Assembly (NCBI GenBank): GCA_003694425.1 | Contig: RFJX01000160.1 | Location: 1 to 11,249 of the forward strand | Reading direction: 5' to 3' | Origin: Gammaproteobacteria bacterium | GTDB taxonomy: Bacteria; Pseudomonadota; Gammaproteobacteria; J113 | Length of the DNA: 11,249 nucleotides | Shown: positions 1 through 7,438 of the stretch, one piece after another | Numbering within the stretch: the first letter of the stretch is position 1 | How the letters are laid out: each line of letters begins with the position of its first letter | Made by a program: the position numbers and the translations under genes | Notes under the pieces: model-generated | Seen by the model: the letters and a program-made list of their open reading frames with translations, nothing else | Databases searched by the model: none | Told to the model about the DNA's origin: nothing

Positions 1-720
1 CACCTCGTGATCGGCCAGCGGGAAACCCTTGGACAGATTGTTGGACCAGCGCCCGCCGAAGGTGGGAATGGAGTTGCCCACCCACTCGTCCTTGTCCCAG
101 CCGGGACGCACGATCATCTGCAGGCTGCCGTCCAGCTCAGGGACATCGAGCGTGATGTTCGCCAGCACCAGCGGCTTGCGCACGTCCTCGTTCTCCGGCA
201 CGTAGAAGCTGCGCCAGCGGAAGTCGTAGCCGTGGATGACGTCGGTGGCGTGGAAGAAATCGGTCTCCCCCCAGACCACCTGCTGGCGCCCGAGCCGGAA
301 GGAGAGGCGGCTGCCGAGGTCGAAGTCGACGAACAGCTCCCGCATGTCCAGCTCGTCGTACTGGTCGGTGAAATCGGACCGCCTGCCCGGGGTCGCATCC
401 AGACTGCGCAGGAAGTTGACCGAGGATTCGAGTCTGTCCTCATAGTCCGTGATCAGTTCGTGCGAGGCCCGGAAGCGTCCGGTCCAGCGCATCGGGCCGG
501 TGCTGCCGCTCATGTCCAGGAACAGGGTCCAGCGGTTCATCGAGCGATCGCCGGCATCGTCGGCCGTCGTCTCCGGTACGTCTTCCAGGTTCCAGCTGGT
601 GTAGTTGCGCAGATAGCCCTTCAGATGGAAGGGCCCGATCTCCGCCGCCCACGCTGCCGACGGTGCCACCGCCATGCCGAGCAGCAAGGCCAGCGCGCCT
701 CTGGTTGTCTTTCTGTTCAT
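1..720 (-). CDS. DUF1302 family outer-membrane protein, N-terminal part (runs off the window)
   Basis: The frame is open for 240 codons from the ATG at 720 to base 1, so the C-terminus lies outside; full family members are usually over 500 residues. A signal peptide is clear: a basic start (MNRKTTR), a hydrophobic stretch and an AWA-AE cleavage site after about residue 25. The mature part starts with amphipathic strands rich in Tyr, Trp and Asp. The stretch LGRQQVVWGETDFF (residues 143-156) matches the DUF1302 hallmark 'GRQ.V.WGE'. The start is supported by a GGGAGAGG ribosome site five bases upstream. DUF1302 proteins are predicted beta-barrels and often sit near DUF1329, YCF48 and RND genes in degraders of aromatic or steroid-like compounds; no exact substrate is established. 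The RND transporter lies 137 bases upstream. The family call is fairly firm; transport of a hydrophobic compound is inference. Confidence 0.85.
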   Translation of the reverse strand, partial: MNRKTTRGALALLLGMAVAPSAAWAAEIGPFHLKGYLRNYTSWNLEDVPETTADDAGDRSMNRWTLFLDMSGSTGPMRWTGRFRASHELITDYEDRLESSVNFLRSLDATPGRRSDFTDQYDELDMRELFVDFDLGSRLSFRLGRQQVVWGETDFFHATDVIHGYDFRWRSFYVPENEDVRKPLVLANITLDVPELDGSLQMIVRPGWDKDEWVGNSIPTFGGRWSNNLSKGFPLADHEV

Positions 721-857
721 CGTTTCCTCTCCCTCAGTTGCGCCCTTTTAGGGCATTCATCGCTTATCGGATACTGCCTGCTCCGATCCCCGATCCTGTT
801 TCCTCGCCTGCGCCCCGCGCCGCCCCCCTGTCTCCGGGAAGATCGGCACCGCATCGC
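721..857 (-). promoter_or_regulatory. 137-base leader before the DUF1302 gene
   Basis: This is the longest gap inside the envelope module. In transcript direction it holds a tandem GGATCGG repeat (plus-strand bases 784-797), an odd palindrome TATCCGATA (765-773), a small hairpin GCCCT-AAA-AGGGC (742-754) and the ribosome site GGGAGAGG just before the ATG. GATAAG resembles a -10 box but has no convincing -35 partner. The hairpin lacks a following U run, so it is not a normal terminator. The gap is long enough for a separate promoter, but none is clear. Confidence 0.3.
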
Positions 858-3185
858 TCATCCCGCCTTGCCGAGGAGGAATCTCGGCCTGAACAGGTAG
901 ATCATGGAGGGGATGACCAGCAGGCTGCTGATTGCCGATACCGTCATCCACAGGGCGATGAGCAGGCCCATCTCGGCCTGGAACCGCAAAGACGAGAAGA
1001 AGTACCAGAGCACCACCGAGGTCACCATGGACAGGGCGGTGATGATCACCCCCTTCCCCGCCGTGGTGAGGCCGAAACGGATGCTGTCGGCGAGGTCCTT
1101 GGCGATGGCGTAGCGCTCTCCGATCCGGTCGGAGATGTAGAAGGCGTAGTCCACTCCGAGGCCGATCCCCAGCGCCGCGACCGGCAGGGTGTTGATGTTC
1201 AGGCCGATGCCATAGAGGCTCATGAAGCTGAAGGTGATGGTATTGGACAGCACGACGATGGGCAGGAAGAACAGCGCGGCCTGCGGGGTACGGTAGGCAA
1301 CGGCGCAGAAGGCGAAGAGCAGCAGCAGGGCCAGGGCGATGCTCTGCAACTGTCCGGAGAGGATCACCTCGTTGACCGCCGCGAGGATGCCTATCAGTCC
1401 CCCGGCCAGGCGATAGTGCGCGCCCTTCATCGGGTATTTCCCGCTGTAGTCCCTGACCGTCCTGATCCCCCTGCGGATCGAGTCTCCCTTGTGGTCACGG
1501 AAATAGATCAGGACCGATCCATAGCGGTACTTCCAGTCGATGAAGCGGTCGATGTCGCCCGGATCGGAATTGGCCGTCGCCAGATAGATCATCTCGGCAT
1601 TGCCCACCGGGTCGTCGGCCACCTTGTAGTAGCGGGGATTGCCCTCGTGCAGCGCCATGTTGACCGGACGGATGATGTCGGCGATGGAGACCGTCCCGCC
1701 GACCTCGGGCAGGGCCTCGATGTATTTCTGGAAATAGGACATGTTCGCGAGGATGTCGGGGCGCTTGAGGGTGTTCTCCTTCTCCCCCTCCACCACCACG
1801 AACATGCGGTCACTCCCCGGGAAGCGGGAATTGATGGCGGCGTCATCCTGGTTGTACCGGGAGTCCTGCCACAGGATCGGTGAACCGGGATTTGTATCGC
1901 CGATGGTGATGCCGGTGGCGAAATATCCGGTCACTGCGAGGATCGCAAGGCTGAGCGTGAGGATGGACCAGGCGCTGCGCCGGCTGGTGGTGGCCCGCGC
2001 GCAGAGACCGAGGATCCCGGACATCAGGCTGCCGATACCCGGAATGGCCATGCGGCGCGCGTGATGGCCCCTGTTCCAGGAGAGGATCACCGGTACCATC
2101 ATGATGGTGCAGATCACCATCGTGCCCAGCCACAGGGTCCCCATCAGGGCGGCCTTCTGCAGCAGCGGGATCGGGGTGAGCGCGACCACCACCATCGCGC
2201 CGGCATCGGTGCCGAGACCGAGGATCCCGGGGCGCAACAGCTTGGCCAGTGAAATCCTCGCCGCATCCAGCGGGGAGATGGTGCCCCCGTTGCGCTCGTG
2301 TTCGAAGGCCAGGATCAGCTGCACCGCGTGCGAGACGGCCCGGGCGGAGATGAGGAAGGTGATGACGATCCCCAGCGGGTCCAGGTTGATCCCCATCAGG
2401 CTGACGACCCCGAGTGCCCAGACCCCGGAGATGGCGGCAGAGAGCAGCGGCAGCAGCATCCCCCGCAGCGTGCCGAGCATCACGAGGAGGATCAGGGCGA
2501 TGGCCACGACGATATAGAGGACGATGCGGAGGGTCTCCGGCAGATAGCTGAGCACGATGCCGGCGAGGACGGGCTGGCCCACGACCCGGATCCGGATGCC
2601 GGGACGTTCGACCTTGGCGATCAGCTCCCGGATCTGGGGATAGACCTTCTCATAGTCGATCAGGCGATCGATGAAATCGACCGTGACCAGGGCCGACTTC
2701 AGGTCCTTCGAGACGAACTGGCCGTAGACCAGGGGATTGGCTATGACCTTGTCCTTGAGGTCCCTGATTTCCGCCTCCGACTGTGGCAGATGGGGCCACA
2801 TCAGGGGCTGGGCGACGATCCCTTCCGTGGAGGCCTTGATGGTCTTGAGCTTCTTGGTGGCGAGCGAGATGATCTGGAACTGGTTGACGGCATCCAGATA
2901 CTGGAGCCCCACCGTCAGGTCCTTGATCGCCTGCAGGGTCTCGCGATTGAAGATGTCCCCTTCGTCGACCTGGACCATGAGCGAGACCTGGTTCGCGCCT
3001 CCGAAGGTGTTCTTGAACTGCTCGTTGGTCTTGATGTAGGGATGATTGGAGGGTTGCAGGTCCTCGAACACGGTACGGATGCTGATGCCGGTGGCAAAGT
3101 AGCCGAGGACGGCGGTCACCAGCACGATGAGCAGCATGAGCAGGGCACGGTGGCGCAGGCAGAAGTGGGCGATCTTTCTTTCCAT
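858..3185 (-). CDS. RND superfamily transporter, MMPL/COG1033 type
   Basis: This 775-residue inner-membrane protein has the duplicated RND fold. Half one has a membrane helix at about 14-33, a periplasmic loop to about 215, then a helix cluster at about 218-370. Half two repeats this: a helix at about 405-425, a loop to about 595, and helices at about 605-765. Both first helices end in GYFATGI (28-34 and 420-426), a visible trace of the duplication. The second half has GLGVDYAFYISDRI (675-688), the Asp-Tyr motif linked to proton coupling in MmpL-like proteins; the matching place in half one reads SARAVSHAVQ instead. The family exports or moves lipids and other hydrophobic molecules by proton motive force. 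The ATG at 3185 shares one base with the propeller stop and has GGGGAG about eight bases upstream; a GTG one codon earlier (3188) is possible. The overlap implies translational coupling. Substrate and direction of transport are unknown. Confidence 0.92.
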   Translation of the reverse strand: MERKIAHFCLRHRALLMLLIVLVTAVLGYFATGISIRTVFEDLQPSNHPYIKTNEQFKNTFGGANQVSLMVQVDEGDIFNRETLQAIKDLTVGLQYLDAVNQFQIISLATKKLKTIKASTEGIVAQPLMWPHLPQSEAEIRDLKDKVIANPLVYGQFVSKDLKSALVTVDFIDRLIDYEKVYPQIRELIAKVERPGIRIRVVGQPVLAGIVLSYLPETLRIVLYIVVAIALILLVMLGTLRGMLLPLLSAAISGVWALGVVSLMGINLDPLGIVITFLISARAVSHAVQLILAFEHERNGGTISPLDAARISLAKLLRPGILGLGTDAGAMVVVALTPIPLLQKAALMGTLWLGTMVICTIMMVPVILSWNRGHHARRMAIPGIGSLMSGILGLCARATTSRRSAWSILTLSLAILAVTGYFATGITIGDTNPGSPILWQDSRYNQDDAAINSRFPGSDRMFVVVEGEKENTLKRPDILANMSYFQKYIEALPEVGGTVSIADIIRPVNMALHEGNPRYYKVADDPVGNAEMIYLATANSDPGDIDRFIDWKYRYGSVLIYFRDHKGDSIRRGIRTVRDYSGKYPMKGAHYRLAGGLIGILAAVNEVILSGQLQSIALALLLLFAFCAVAYRTPQAALFFLPIVVLSNTITFSFMSLYGIGLNINTLPVAALGIGLGVDYAFYISDRIGERYAIAKDLADSIRFGLTTAGKGVIITALSMVTSVVLWYFFSSLRFQAEMGLLIALWMTVSAISSLLVIPSMIYLFRPRFLLGKAG

Positions 3186-4231
3186 CACCTGTGCTCCCCC
3201 GTGCCGGGTTGGCCGCCGCTGTACCTGTCGGCCTCTTCATAGGCCTTCCACCGGCCCTGTCTGAGCAGGCCCAGGTTGTTCCCCGCTATCAGGTATCCCC
3301 CGGGTGCCAGAGGCGTGATCTGGGTATACCAGCCGGAATTGTCCGGGTGGATCCGGCCCACCTGAGCCGGCTCGCCGTCGGCGGAGAACCTTGCCAGCAC
3401 ACCGTTGTTCCCCACCGCGAGAAAGCGCTCCCCATCCCACGACACGTCGAAGAAGTGGGCGTTGCCCACTCCCTCCACGGCACGCCAGCTCTTTCCGCCA
3501 TCGACGGTGCTCACCACGGTGCCGGACAACCCCACGGCCAGGCCATGGAGCGGGTCGGAGAAGGCGATGGCCATCAGGCTGGAGCCCGAGGCGGGGGCCT
3601 CCACCTCCTCCCAGCTGGCACCCTGGTCGACACTGCGCTCCATCCGGCCGAATTCGCCGACCAGCCAGAGCGTCCCGTCCGGCGCGATGCCGACGTCGTT
3701 CCAGGCCAGGTCCTCCTCCGGGTGGGTCATGGACCAGTGCCGGCCCTGGTCCTGGCTCTTCATCACCGTGGCCATGGTGCCGGTGAGCCAGGCGGTCCCG
3801 CGCTCCCGGTCGATCCGCACCCGCAACAGCTGGTTACCAAACTCGCGGACCTCCACCGGTACCCGGGTCCAGCTCCGCCCGCCGTCATCGGTCACGAGCA
3901 CGGTCGCGAGGTCGCCCACGATCACCGCCCGCTGCGGGTCCCAGGCGGCGATGGCCTGGAGATTGGCCTCGGTTCCGGTCTCCTGGATCACCCAGCCCCT
4001 GCCGGCCCCGTCCGAACGGATCACCCGCCCGCTGTTCCCGACCGCCCAGTAGGTCCGGTGTTCCGGATCGGGCGAGATGACCCCGTAGTAGTGGTCCCGG
4101 TGGCCGAACATGGTGGGGGTGTATTCGGGGACCGTGACGGTGGGCTTGACATAGAAGGCGACGTAGAGCAGCCCTCCCACGATGAGCAGGGAGAGCAGGA
4201 TCTCCAGGACGTTTTCTATCAGTCTGCTCAT
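3185..4231 (-). CDS. Membrane-anchored YCF48/BNR-type seven-bladed beta-propeller
   Basis: The product has 348 residues. Residues 8-28 form one hydrophobic segment without a cleavage site, so it is probably a signal anchor with the rest in the periplasm. Five Asp-box motifs (S/T-x-D-x-G-x-x-W type) end at W80, W121, W166, W207 and W249. A regularly spaced (V/T/A)G-x-x-(G/A) strand recurs near residues 64, 105, 150, 191, 233, 273 and 316, which fits seven blades. The family takes its name from the photosystem II assembly factor Ycf48/HCF136, but bacterial relatives next to RND genes have no photosynthetic role and may act as accessory or assembly proteins. The ATG at 4231 is preceded by GGGAGCGGAG. 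Its stop overlaps the RND start, so the two are likely made in coordinated amounts. The fold is sure; a partner role for the transporter is inferred from position. Confidence 0.88.
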   Translation of the reverse strand: MSRLIENVLEILLSLLIVGGLLYVAFYVKPTVTVPEYTPTMFGHRDHYYGVISPDPEHRTYWAVGNSGRVIRSDGAGRGWVIQETGTEANLQAIAAWDPQRAVIVGDLATVLVTDDGGRSWTRVPVEVREFGNQLLRVRIDRERGTAWLTGTMATVMKSQDQGRHWSMTHPEEDLAWNDVGIAPDGTLWLVGEFGRMERSVDQGASWEEVEAPASGSSLMAIAFSDPLHGLAVGLSGTVVSTVDGGKSWRAVEGVGNAHFFDVSWDGERFLAVGNNGVLARFSADGEPAQVGRIHPDNSGWYTQITPLAPGGYLIAGNNLGLLRQGRWKAYEEADRYSGGQPGTGEHR

Positions 4232-4292
4232 CTCCGCTCCCGCCGGATCTCAGTCGGAGGTGCCGGTGCGCCGCCGGCGCTGTACTCGCGGC
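4232..4292 (-). other. 61-base spacer with a GC hairpin between enzyme run and envelope module
   Basis: After the M24 stop the transcript holds GCGCC-GGC-GGCGC (plus bases 4268-4280), an exact five-base-pair stem with a three-base loop. A competing pairing of GCCGG with CCGGC is also possible. No U run follows, so an intrinsic terminator is unlikely; it could shape mRNA stability or polarity between the two halves of the cluster. The end of the spacer carries the ribosome site of the propeller gene. Confidence 0.3.
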
Positions 4293-5447
4293 TCAGAATT
4301 CACTCTCGCCACCCTGATAGACCCTGATCGGTACCCCCGAGAGCGGCTCCCCCCCGTTCCGCCCGACACGATAGGTCTCCTGAAAATAGAGCGAATGGGT
4401 CCGTTCACGGTTCATGAAGTGGGGGTGCATGGAACAGACCATGTTCTCGGGCATGATGAAGTCGTGCCCCTCCCCGATCCGGGGCAGCTCGATCATGGTC
4501 ATGCCGATGGAATGGCCGCATACGTGACCGGAGAGATAGCCCCGGTCGAAGATGGGCTTCATGCAGGTGCGCGCCACCTCCTCGACATGGTTCCCGGCCT
4601 TCAGATGCTCCCGGGCCAGCTCGTGGAACTCCTGATAGGCGGTCATCATCTCGCGGGTGACGGCATCCATGCCCTGCGGCATGATCGGACGGGAGAACTC
4701 GACCCAGTGCCCCCCTTCCCCGGCGATCTCCAGTCCGTACAGGATCCCGTCGCTGTCCTGCAGCGGCCGCTGGCTGGGAAATACCATCTGAGGCCGCAGG
4801 GAGCCGTTCGGCCCCATCTGGACCATGTCCATGGTGTTGCGGGCGCAGCCACGGGCCGCGAAGACCCGCTCGGCCTCACCCATCAGCTCGGCCTCGGTCC
4901 TGCCGGCCTGGTAGGCCCTGATGACGGCGAGGACCCCCTCCTTGTTGATCTCCATCGAGTGGCGCACCGAGGCCAGCTCCTCCTCGCTCTTCTGCGCGCG
5001 GGCGTAGTCGAACTGCTGATCGAAATCGATGATCTCGAAATCCTCCGCCGCCAGGGCGCGGTAGTCGCGGACATTCATGATGTATTCGAGGCCGTAGATG
5101 CCGAGCCGCTTCACGCCCCTGCCCTTGAGGAAGCCCGCCATCCACTCGCCGCAATGGGCCGGGAACTCCCGCTGCTCGATGAAGGTGGCGGTGTGATCCC
5201 CGACCCAGGTCGCCTCCCGGGGGAAGACGCACACGGGGTCTCCGTCCGCGGGGATCACGACATAGGCGTAGCGATGCAGGATGTGGAACCCGCACATGTA
5301 CCGGACCGCCCCCTCGAAACCGGTGTACTCGCTGCCACTGACGACGAGCGCGTCGAGTCCGCACTTGTCCATCGCGTTGCGGACCCTCGTGTAGCGGCGG
5401 TCGATCTCGGCCTGGCTGGGCCGGAAGCGGTTGACGTAGTCGGTCAT
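4293..5447 (-). CDS. M24 'pita-bread' family protein, creatinase-like, with altered metal site
   Basis: The product has 384 residues: a creatinase-type N-domain (about 15-155) and a pita-bread C-domain (about 160-365), close to the usual length for creatinase and aminopeptidase P. Standard M24 peptidases bind two metals with Asp, Asp, His, Glu, Glu. Here these places seem to read E240 (LYGLEIAG), E250 (VEFSRP), H312 (GHSIGM), H341 (SMHPHF) and E357 (FQETYR). The second histidine of the usual HxxGHxxGxxxH pattern is I319. This argues against a normal metallopeptidase and points to creatinase or ectoine-hydrolase-like relatives that cleave C-N bonds in small molecules. H275 lies ten residues before the K-A-G turn, roughly where I recall creatinase's catalytic His. 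The ATG at 5447 has AAGGAG six bases upstream. An in-frame ATG at 5462 would add MKEPS but would put that ribosome site inside the gene. The gene follows the reductase by 11 bases. Family sure, substrate unknown. Confidence 0.87.
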   Translation of the reverse strand: MTDYVNRFRPSQAEIDRRYTRVRNAMDKCGLDALVVSGSEYTGFEGAVRYMCGFHILHRYAYVVIPADGDPVCVFPREATWVGDHTATFIEQREFPAHCGEWMAGFLKGRGVKRLGIYGLEYIMNVRDYRALAAEDFEIIDFDQQFDYARAQKSEEELASVRHSMEINKEGVLAVIRAYQAGRTEAELMGEAERVFAARGCARNTMDMVQMGPNGSLRPQMVFPSQRPLQDSDGILYGLEIAGEGGHWVEFSRPIMPQGMDAVTREMMTAYQEFHELAREHLKAGNHVEEVARTCMKPIFDRGYLSGHVCGHSIGMTMIELPRIGEGHDFIMPENMVCSMHPHFMNRERTHSLYFQETYRVGRNGGEPLSGVPIRVYQGGESEF

Positions 5448-5453
5448 GGATGG

Positions 5454-5459
5454 CTCCTT
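5454..5459 (-). promoter_or_regulatory. Ribosome binding site that decides the M24 start
   Basis: AAGGAG on the minus strand lies six bases before the ATG at 5447 and overlaps the last codons of the upstream reductase. It favours this start over the in-frame ATG at 5462, for which I see no comparable site. Confidence 0.7.
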
Positions 5460-6412
5460 CATGGTCTGTCGGCGTGCGCGTCCTGCTGCCCCGGGATCTC
5501 GACCTCCCAGGAGTGTTCCAGCCCCTTGATGAGCGCGGTGCAGGCCTCGTTGAGGGGACAGGGCACCCCCACTTCCCGCCCCAGTCTGGCAATGGCGCCG
5601 TTGAGCGCGTCGATCTCGGTCTTGCGCCGGGCGAGGACGTCCTGGAGCATGCTCGGTGGGTGGTAGTAGGCCTTCTCCCGGCCGTAGTCGAGCAGGTCCT
5701 CCGGATCGGAGTCGAGGGTGATCCCCAGGGCCTCTGCCACCGCCTTGCCCTCGGCGACGATGCCGGACATCAGCCTGCGGACGTCCGGGTGGTCGCAGGC
5801 CACCCCGTGCGGGAGGCGGGTCAGCGCCCCCATCGCGTTGGAGGCAGCGTTGAAGATGAGCTTGGTCCACTGGGCGCCCCGCGCATCCTCCATGGCGATG
5901 CACTCCATGCCGCTGCGGTTGAGGGCGTCGGCCAGGCGCCGGACCTCCTCCATGGTGGCGGGCCTGGGCGGAAAGGGTCCGATCCAGGTCTTGCCGCCGG
6001 CATCCTGGCTCACCACCCCCGGCTCCACGATGTGACCGGCCGGGAAGATGGTGCCCAGGATCACCCGCGGCACGTATTCGGCCAGGATCTCTTCGTTGCC
6101 GACACCGTTCTGCACCGAACAGACCGCACCGTCCTGGAACAGGTTGGCCGTGGCCTCGATGGCGGAGCGCGTGTACATGGTCTTGGTGGCGATGATGCCG
6201 AATTCGCAGGGCGGGATCCGGGTCGGGTCGGTACGGGCATTGACCGGTGCCGTGATGTCACTGAGCCCGGTCAGGCGCAGGCCATGCTCGTTGATGGCGT
6301 CGACGTGGGCCTGATCCAGGTCGTAGGCCCACACCTCGACATCCTCCAGCTGTCCCAGGTGCGCCGCGTAGAGGCTGCCGATGGCGCCGCAGCCGATGAT
6401 GCAGATCCGCAT
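5459..6412 (-). CDS. Ketopantoate reductase-like (ApbA/PanE) NAD(P)H-dependent 2-oxo acid reductase, second copy
   Basis: The product has 317 residues, normal for the family. It starts with the nucleotide-binding fold MRICIIGCGAIGSLYAAHLG (GxGxxG at 7-12). Family active-site positions are all present: K77 (ATKTMY), N102 (QNGVGNEE), K184 with N188 and N192 (W-T-K-L-I-F-N...N), S254 (PPSMLQD) and E266 (KTEIDALNG). These fit reduction of a 2-oxo acid to a 2-hydroxy acid using NAD(P)H. The ATG at 6412 begins exactly at the conserved fold and has GGGAG 11 bases upstream; a GTG at 6424 would overlap that site. No panB, panC or panD is near, and two copies sit side by side, so pantothenate synthesis is not the obvious job. 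It is a clear relative of the gene just upstream (53-base gap) and lies 11 bases before the M24 gene. Confidence 0.9.
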   Translation of the reverse strand: MRICIIGCGAIGSLYAAHLGQLEDVEVWAYDLDQAHVDAINEHGLRLTGLSDITAPVNARTDPTRIPPCEFGIIATKTMYTRSAIEATANLFQDGAVCSVQNGVGNEEILAEYVPRVILGTIFPAGHIVEPGVVSQDAGGKTWIGPFPPRPATMEEVRRLADALNRSGMECIAMEDARGAQWTKLIFNAASNAMGALTRLPHGVACDHPDVRRLMSGIVAEGKAVAEALGITLDSDPEDLLDYGREKAYYHPPSMLQDVLARRKTEIDALNGAIARLGREVGVPCPLNEACTALIKGLEHSWEVEIPGQQDAHADRP

Positions 6413-6441
6413 GGTGTCAATCACTCCCGCAATGGTTGGTT

Positions 6442-6457
6442 CCGGTCCCGGGACCGG
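6442..6457. repeat. 16-base perfect palindrome between the two reductases
   Basis: CCGGTCCCGGGACCGG is its own reverse complement. It sits in the middle of the 53-base spacer between the tandem reductase genes. As RNA it could fold into a six-pair stem with a four-base loop; as DNA it could be a dimer-binding site. It lacks a U run, so it is not a standard terminator. Confidence 0.5.
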
Positions 6458-6465
6458 CGATCCGC

Positions 6466-7437
6466 TCAGCCACCGCCCAGCTCCCAGCCCTCCTCTTTCG
6501 CCTTGACCAGGCGATAGAGTGTCTCGTGGTAGGGGGCGGGGAGCCCGGCCTTCATCGCCTCACGCACGATGGCCCCGGTAATCCAGTCGATTTCCGTGCG
6601 ACGGCGATGGCGGACGTCGTCCAGCATGGAGGGCACATGGGCGTACTGATCGCCTCCGGTACTCCCCTGACCGACCGCGCGAACGTTCATCTCCCAGGGG
6701 TCGTCCGCCAGCTCCACGCCCCGGGCCGCGGCTATCGCCCTGGCCTCTTCCATCATGGCGTAGACCAGGTGGCCCAGATCGGACAGGGACTCCCGCCGGG
6801 CAAAGGCCTTCACGTGGGGCAGATCGGTCACCGCCGCGATGCTGTTGACCGCCGAGTTGAAGATCAGCTTGGACCACTGGTGGGGCAGCAGGTCGGGATA
6901 GGCCTCCGCCTTCAGCCCCGACCGGTTGATCAGTTCCGCCACTCCTGCCGCGTCCTCGTAACTGGCGCTCCCGCCGGCCCAGGGACCCAGCCAGGTGGGG
7001 GTGTCGAGTTCGTATTCGACATGGGTGTCACCGTGGCGGGTACCGCTCATGAAGGTGACGCCGGAGAGTATCGGCCAGTCGCCCTGACGGTGGACCACCT
7101 CCTCGCAGCCCAGGCCGTTCTGCACGGTCAGCACCATGGCGCCGGGAAAGTGGCCGTGGAGCCGCTGGGCGCTGGCCTCGACGTCCAGGGTCTTGGTCGC
7201 GATGATGATGAGGTCGGGTTCCGGGAGTTCGGCGGGATCGGTCGAGGCGGCGAGCCGGGCGTGGAGTTCGGACTTGCCGGACACCCTCAGCCCCTCCCGG
7301 ACCAGCGCCCGGGCATGTTCCTCGCGCCGCGTCAGGACCGAGGTCTCGACGATGCAGCCGAGGTGACCGGCGAACAGGCTGCCGATGGCGCCGGCACCGA
7401 CCACGCAGACCCGTCTGATTTCGCCCCCCCCGCCCAT
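6466..7437 (-). CDS. Ketopantoate reductase-like (ApbA/PanE) NAD(P)H-dependent 2-oxo acid reductase, first copy
   Basis: The product has 323 residues. The nucleotide-binding motif GAGAIG is at 14-19. The family catalytic set is intact: K82 (ATKTLD), N107 (QNGLGCEE), K190 with N194 and N198 (WSKLIFNSAVN), S270 (VPSMLDD) and E282 (RTEIDWITG). It shares the layout of the next gene but differs over most of its length, so it is an old duplication or separate recruitment, not a recent copy. The ATG at 7437 comes one base after the stop of the condensing enzyme, which implies translational coupling; a GGAGG lies 12 bases upstream. The codons after the start encode four glycines and contain a run of eight G (plus bases 7424-7431 read as C). 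Likely role: reduction of a 2-oxo acid in the same pathway as its neighbours. Substrate unknown; pantothenate synthesis cannot be excluded. Confidence 0.9.
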   Translation of the reverse strand: MGGGGEIRRVCVVGAGAIGSLFAGHLGCIVETSVLTRREEHARALVREGLRVSGKSELHARLAASTDPAELPEPDLIIIATKTLDVEASAQRLHGHFPGAMVLTVQNGLGCEEVVHRQGDWPILSGVTFMSGTRHGDTHVEYELDTPTWLGPWAGGSASYEDAAGVAELINRSGLKAEAYPDLLPHQWSKLIFNSAVNSIAAVTDLPHVKAFARRESLSDLGHLVYAMMEEARAIAAARGVELADDPWEMNVRAVGQGSTGGDQYAHVPSMLDDVRHRRRTEIDWITGAIVREAMKAGLPAPYHETLYRLVKAKEEGWELGGG

Positions 7438-7438
7438 C

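Noticed and set aside
3185..4231. Photosystem II assembly factor
   Set aside because: The YCF48 match reflects the propeller fold. There are no photosynthesis genes, and the coupling is to an RND transporter.
5448..5903. Upstream extension of the M24 frame to 5903
   Set aside because: It overlaps the conserved C-terminus of the reductase in another frame, and the M24 homology begins at the ATG at 5447 with its own ribosome site.
5459..7437. Pantothenate biosynthesis locus
   Set aside because: Only ketopantoate-reductase-like genes are present; there is no panB, panC or panD, and the neighbours fit other chemistry.
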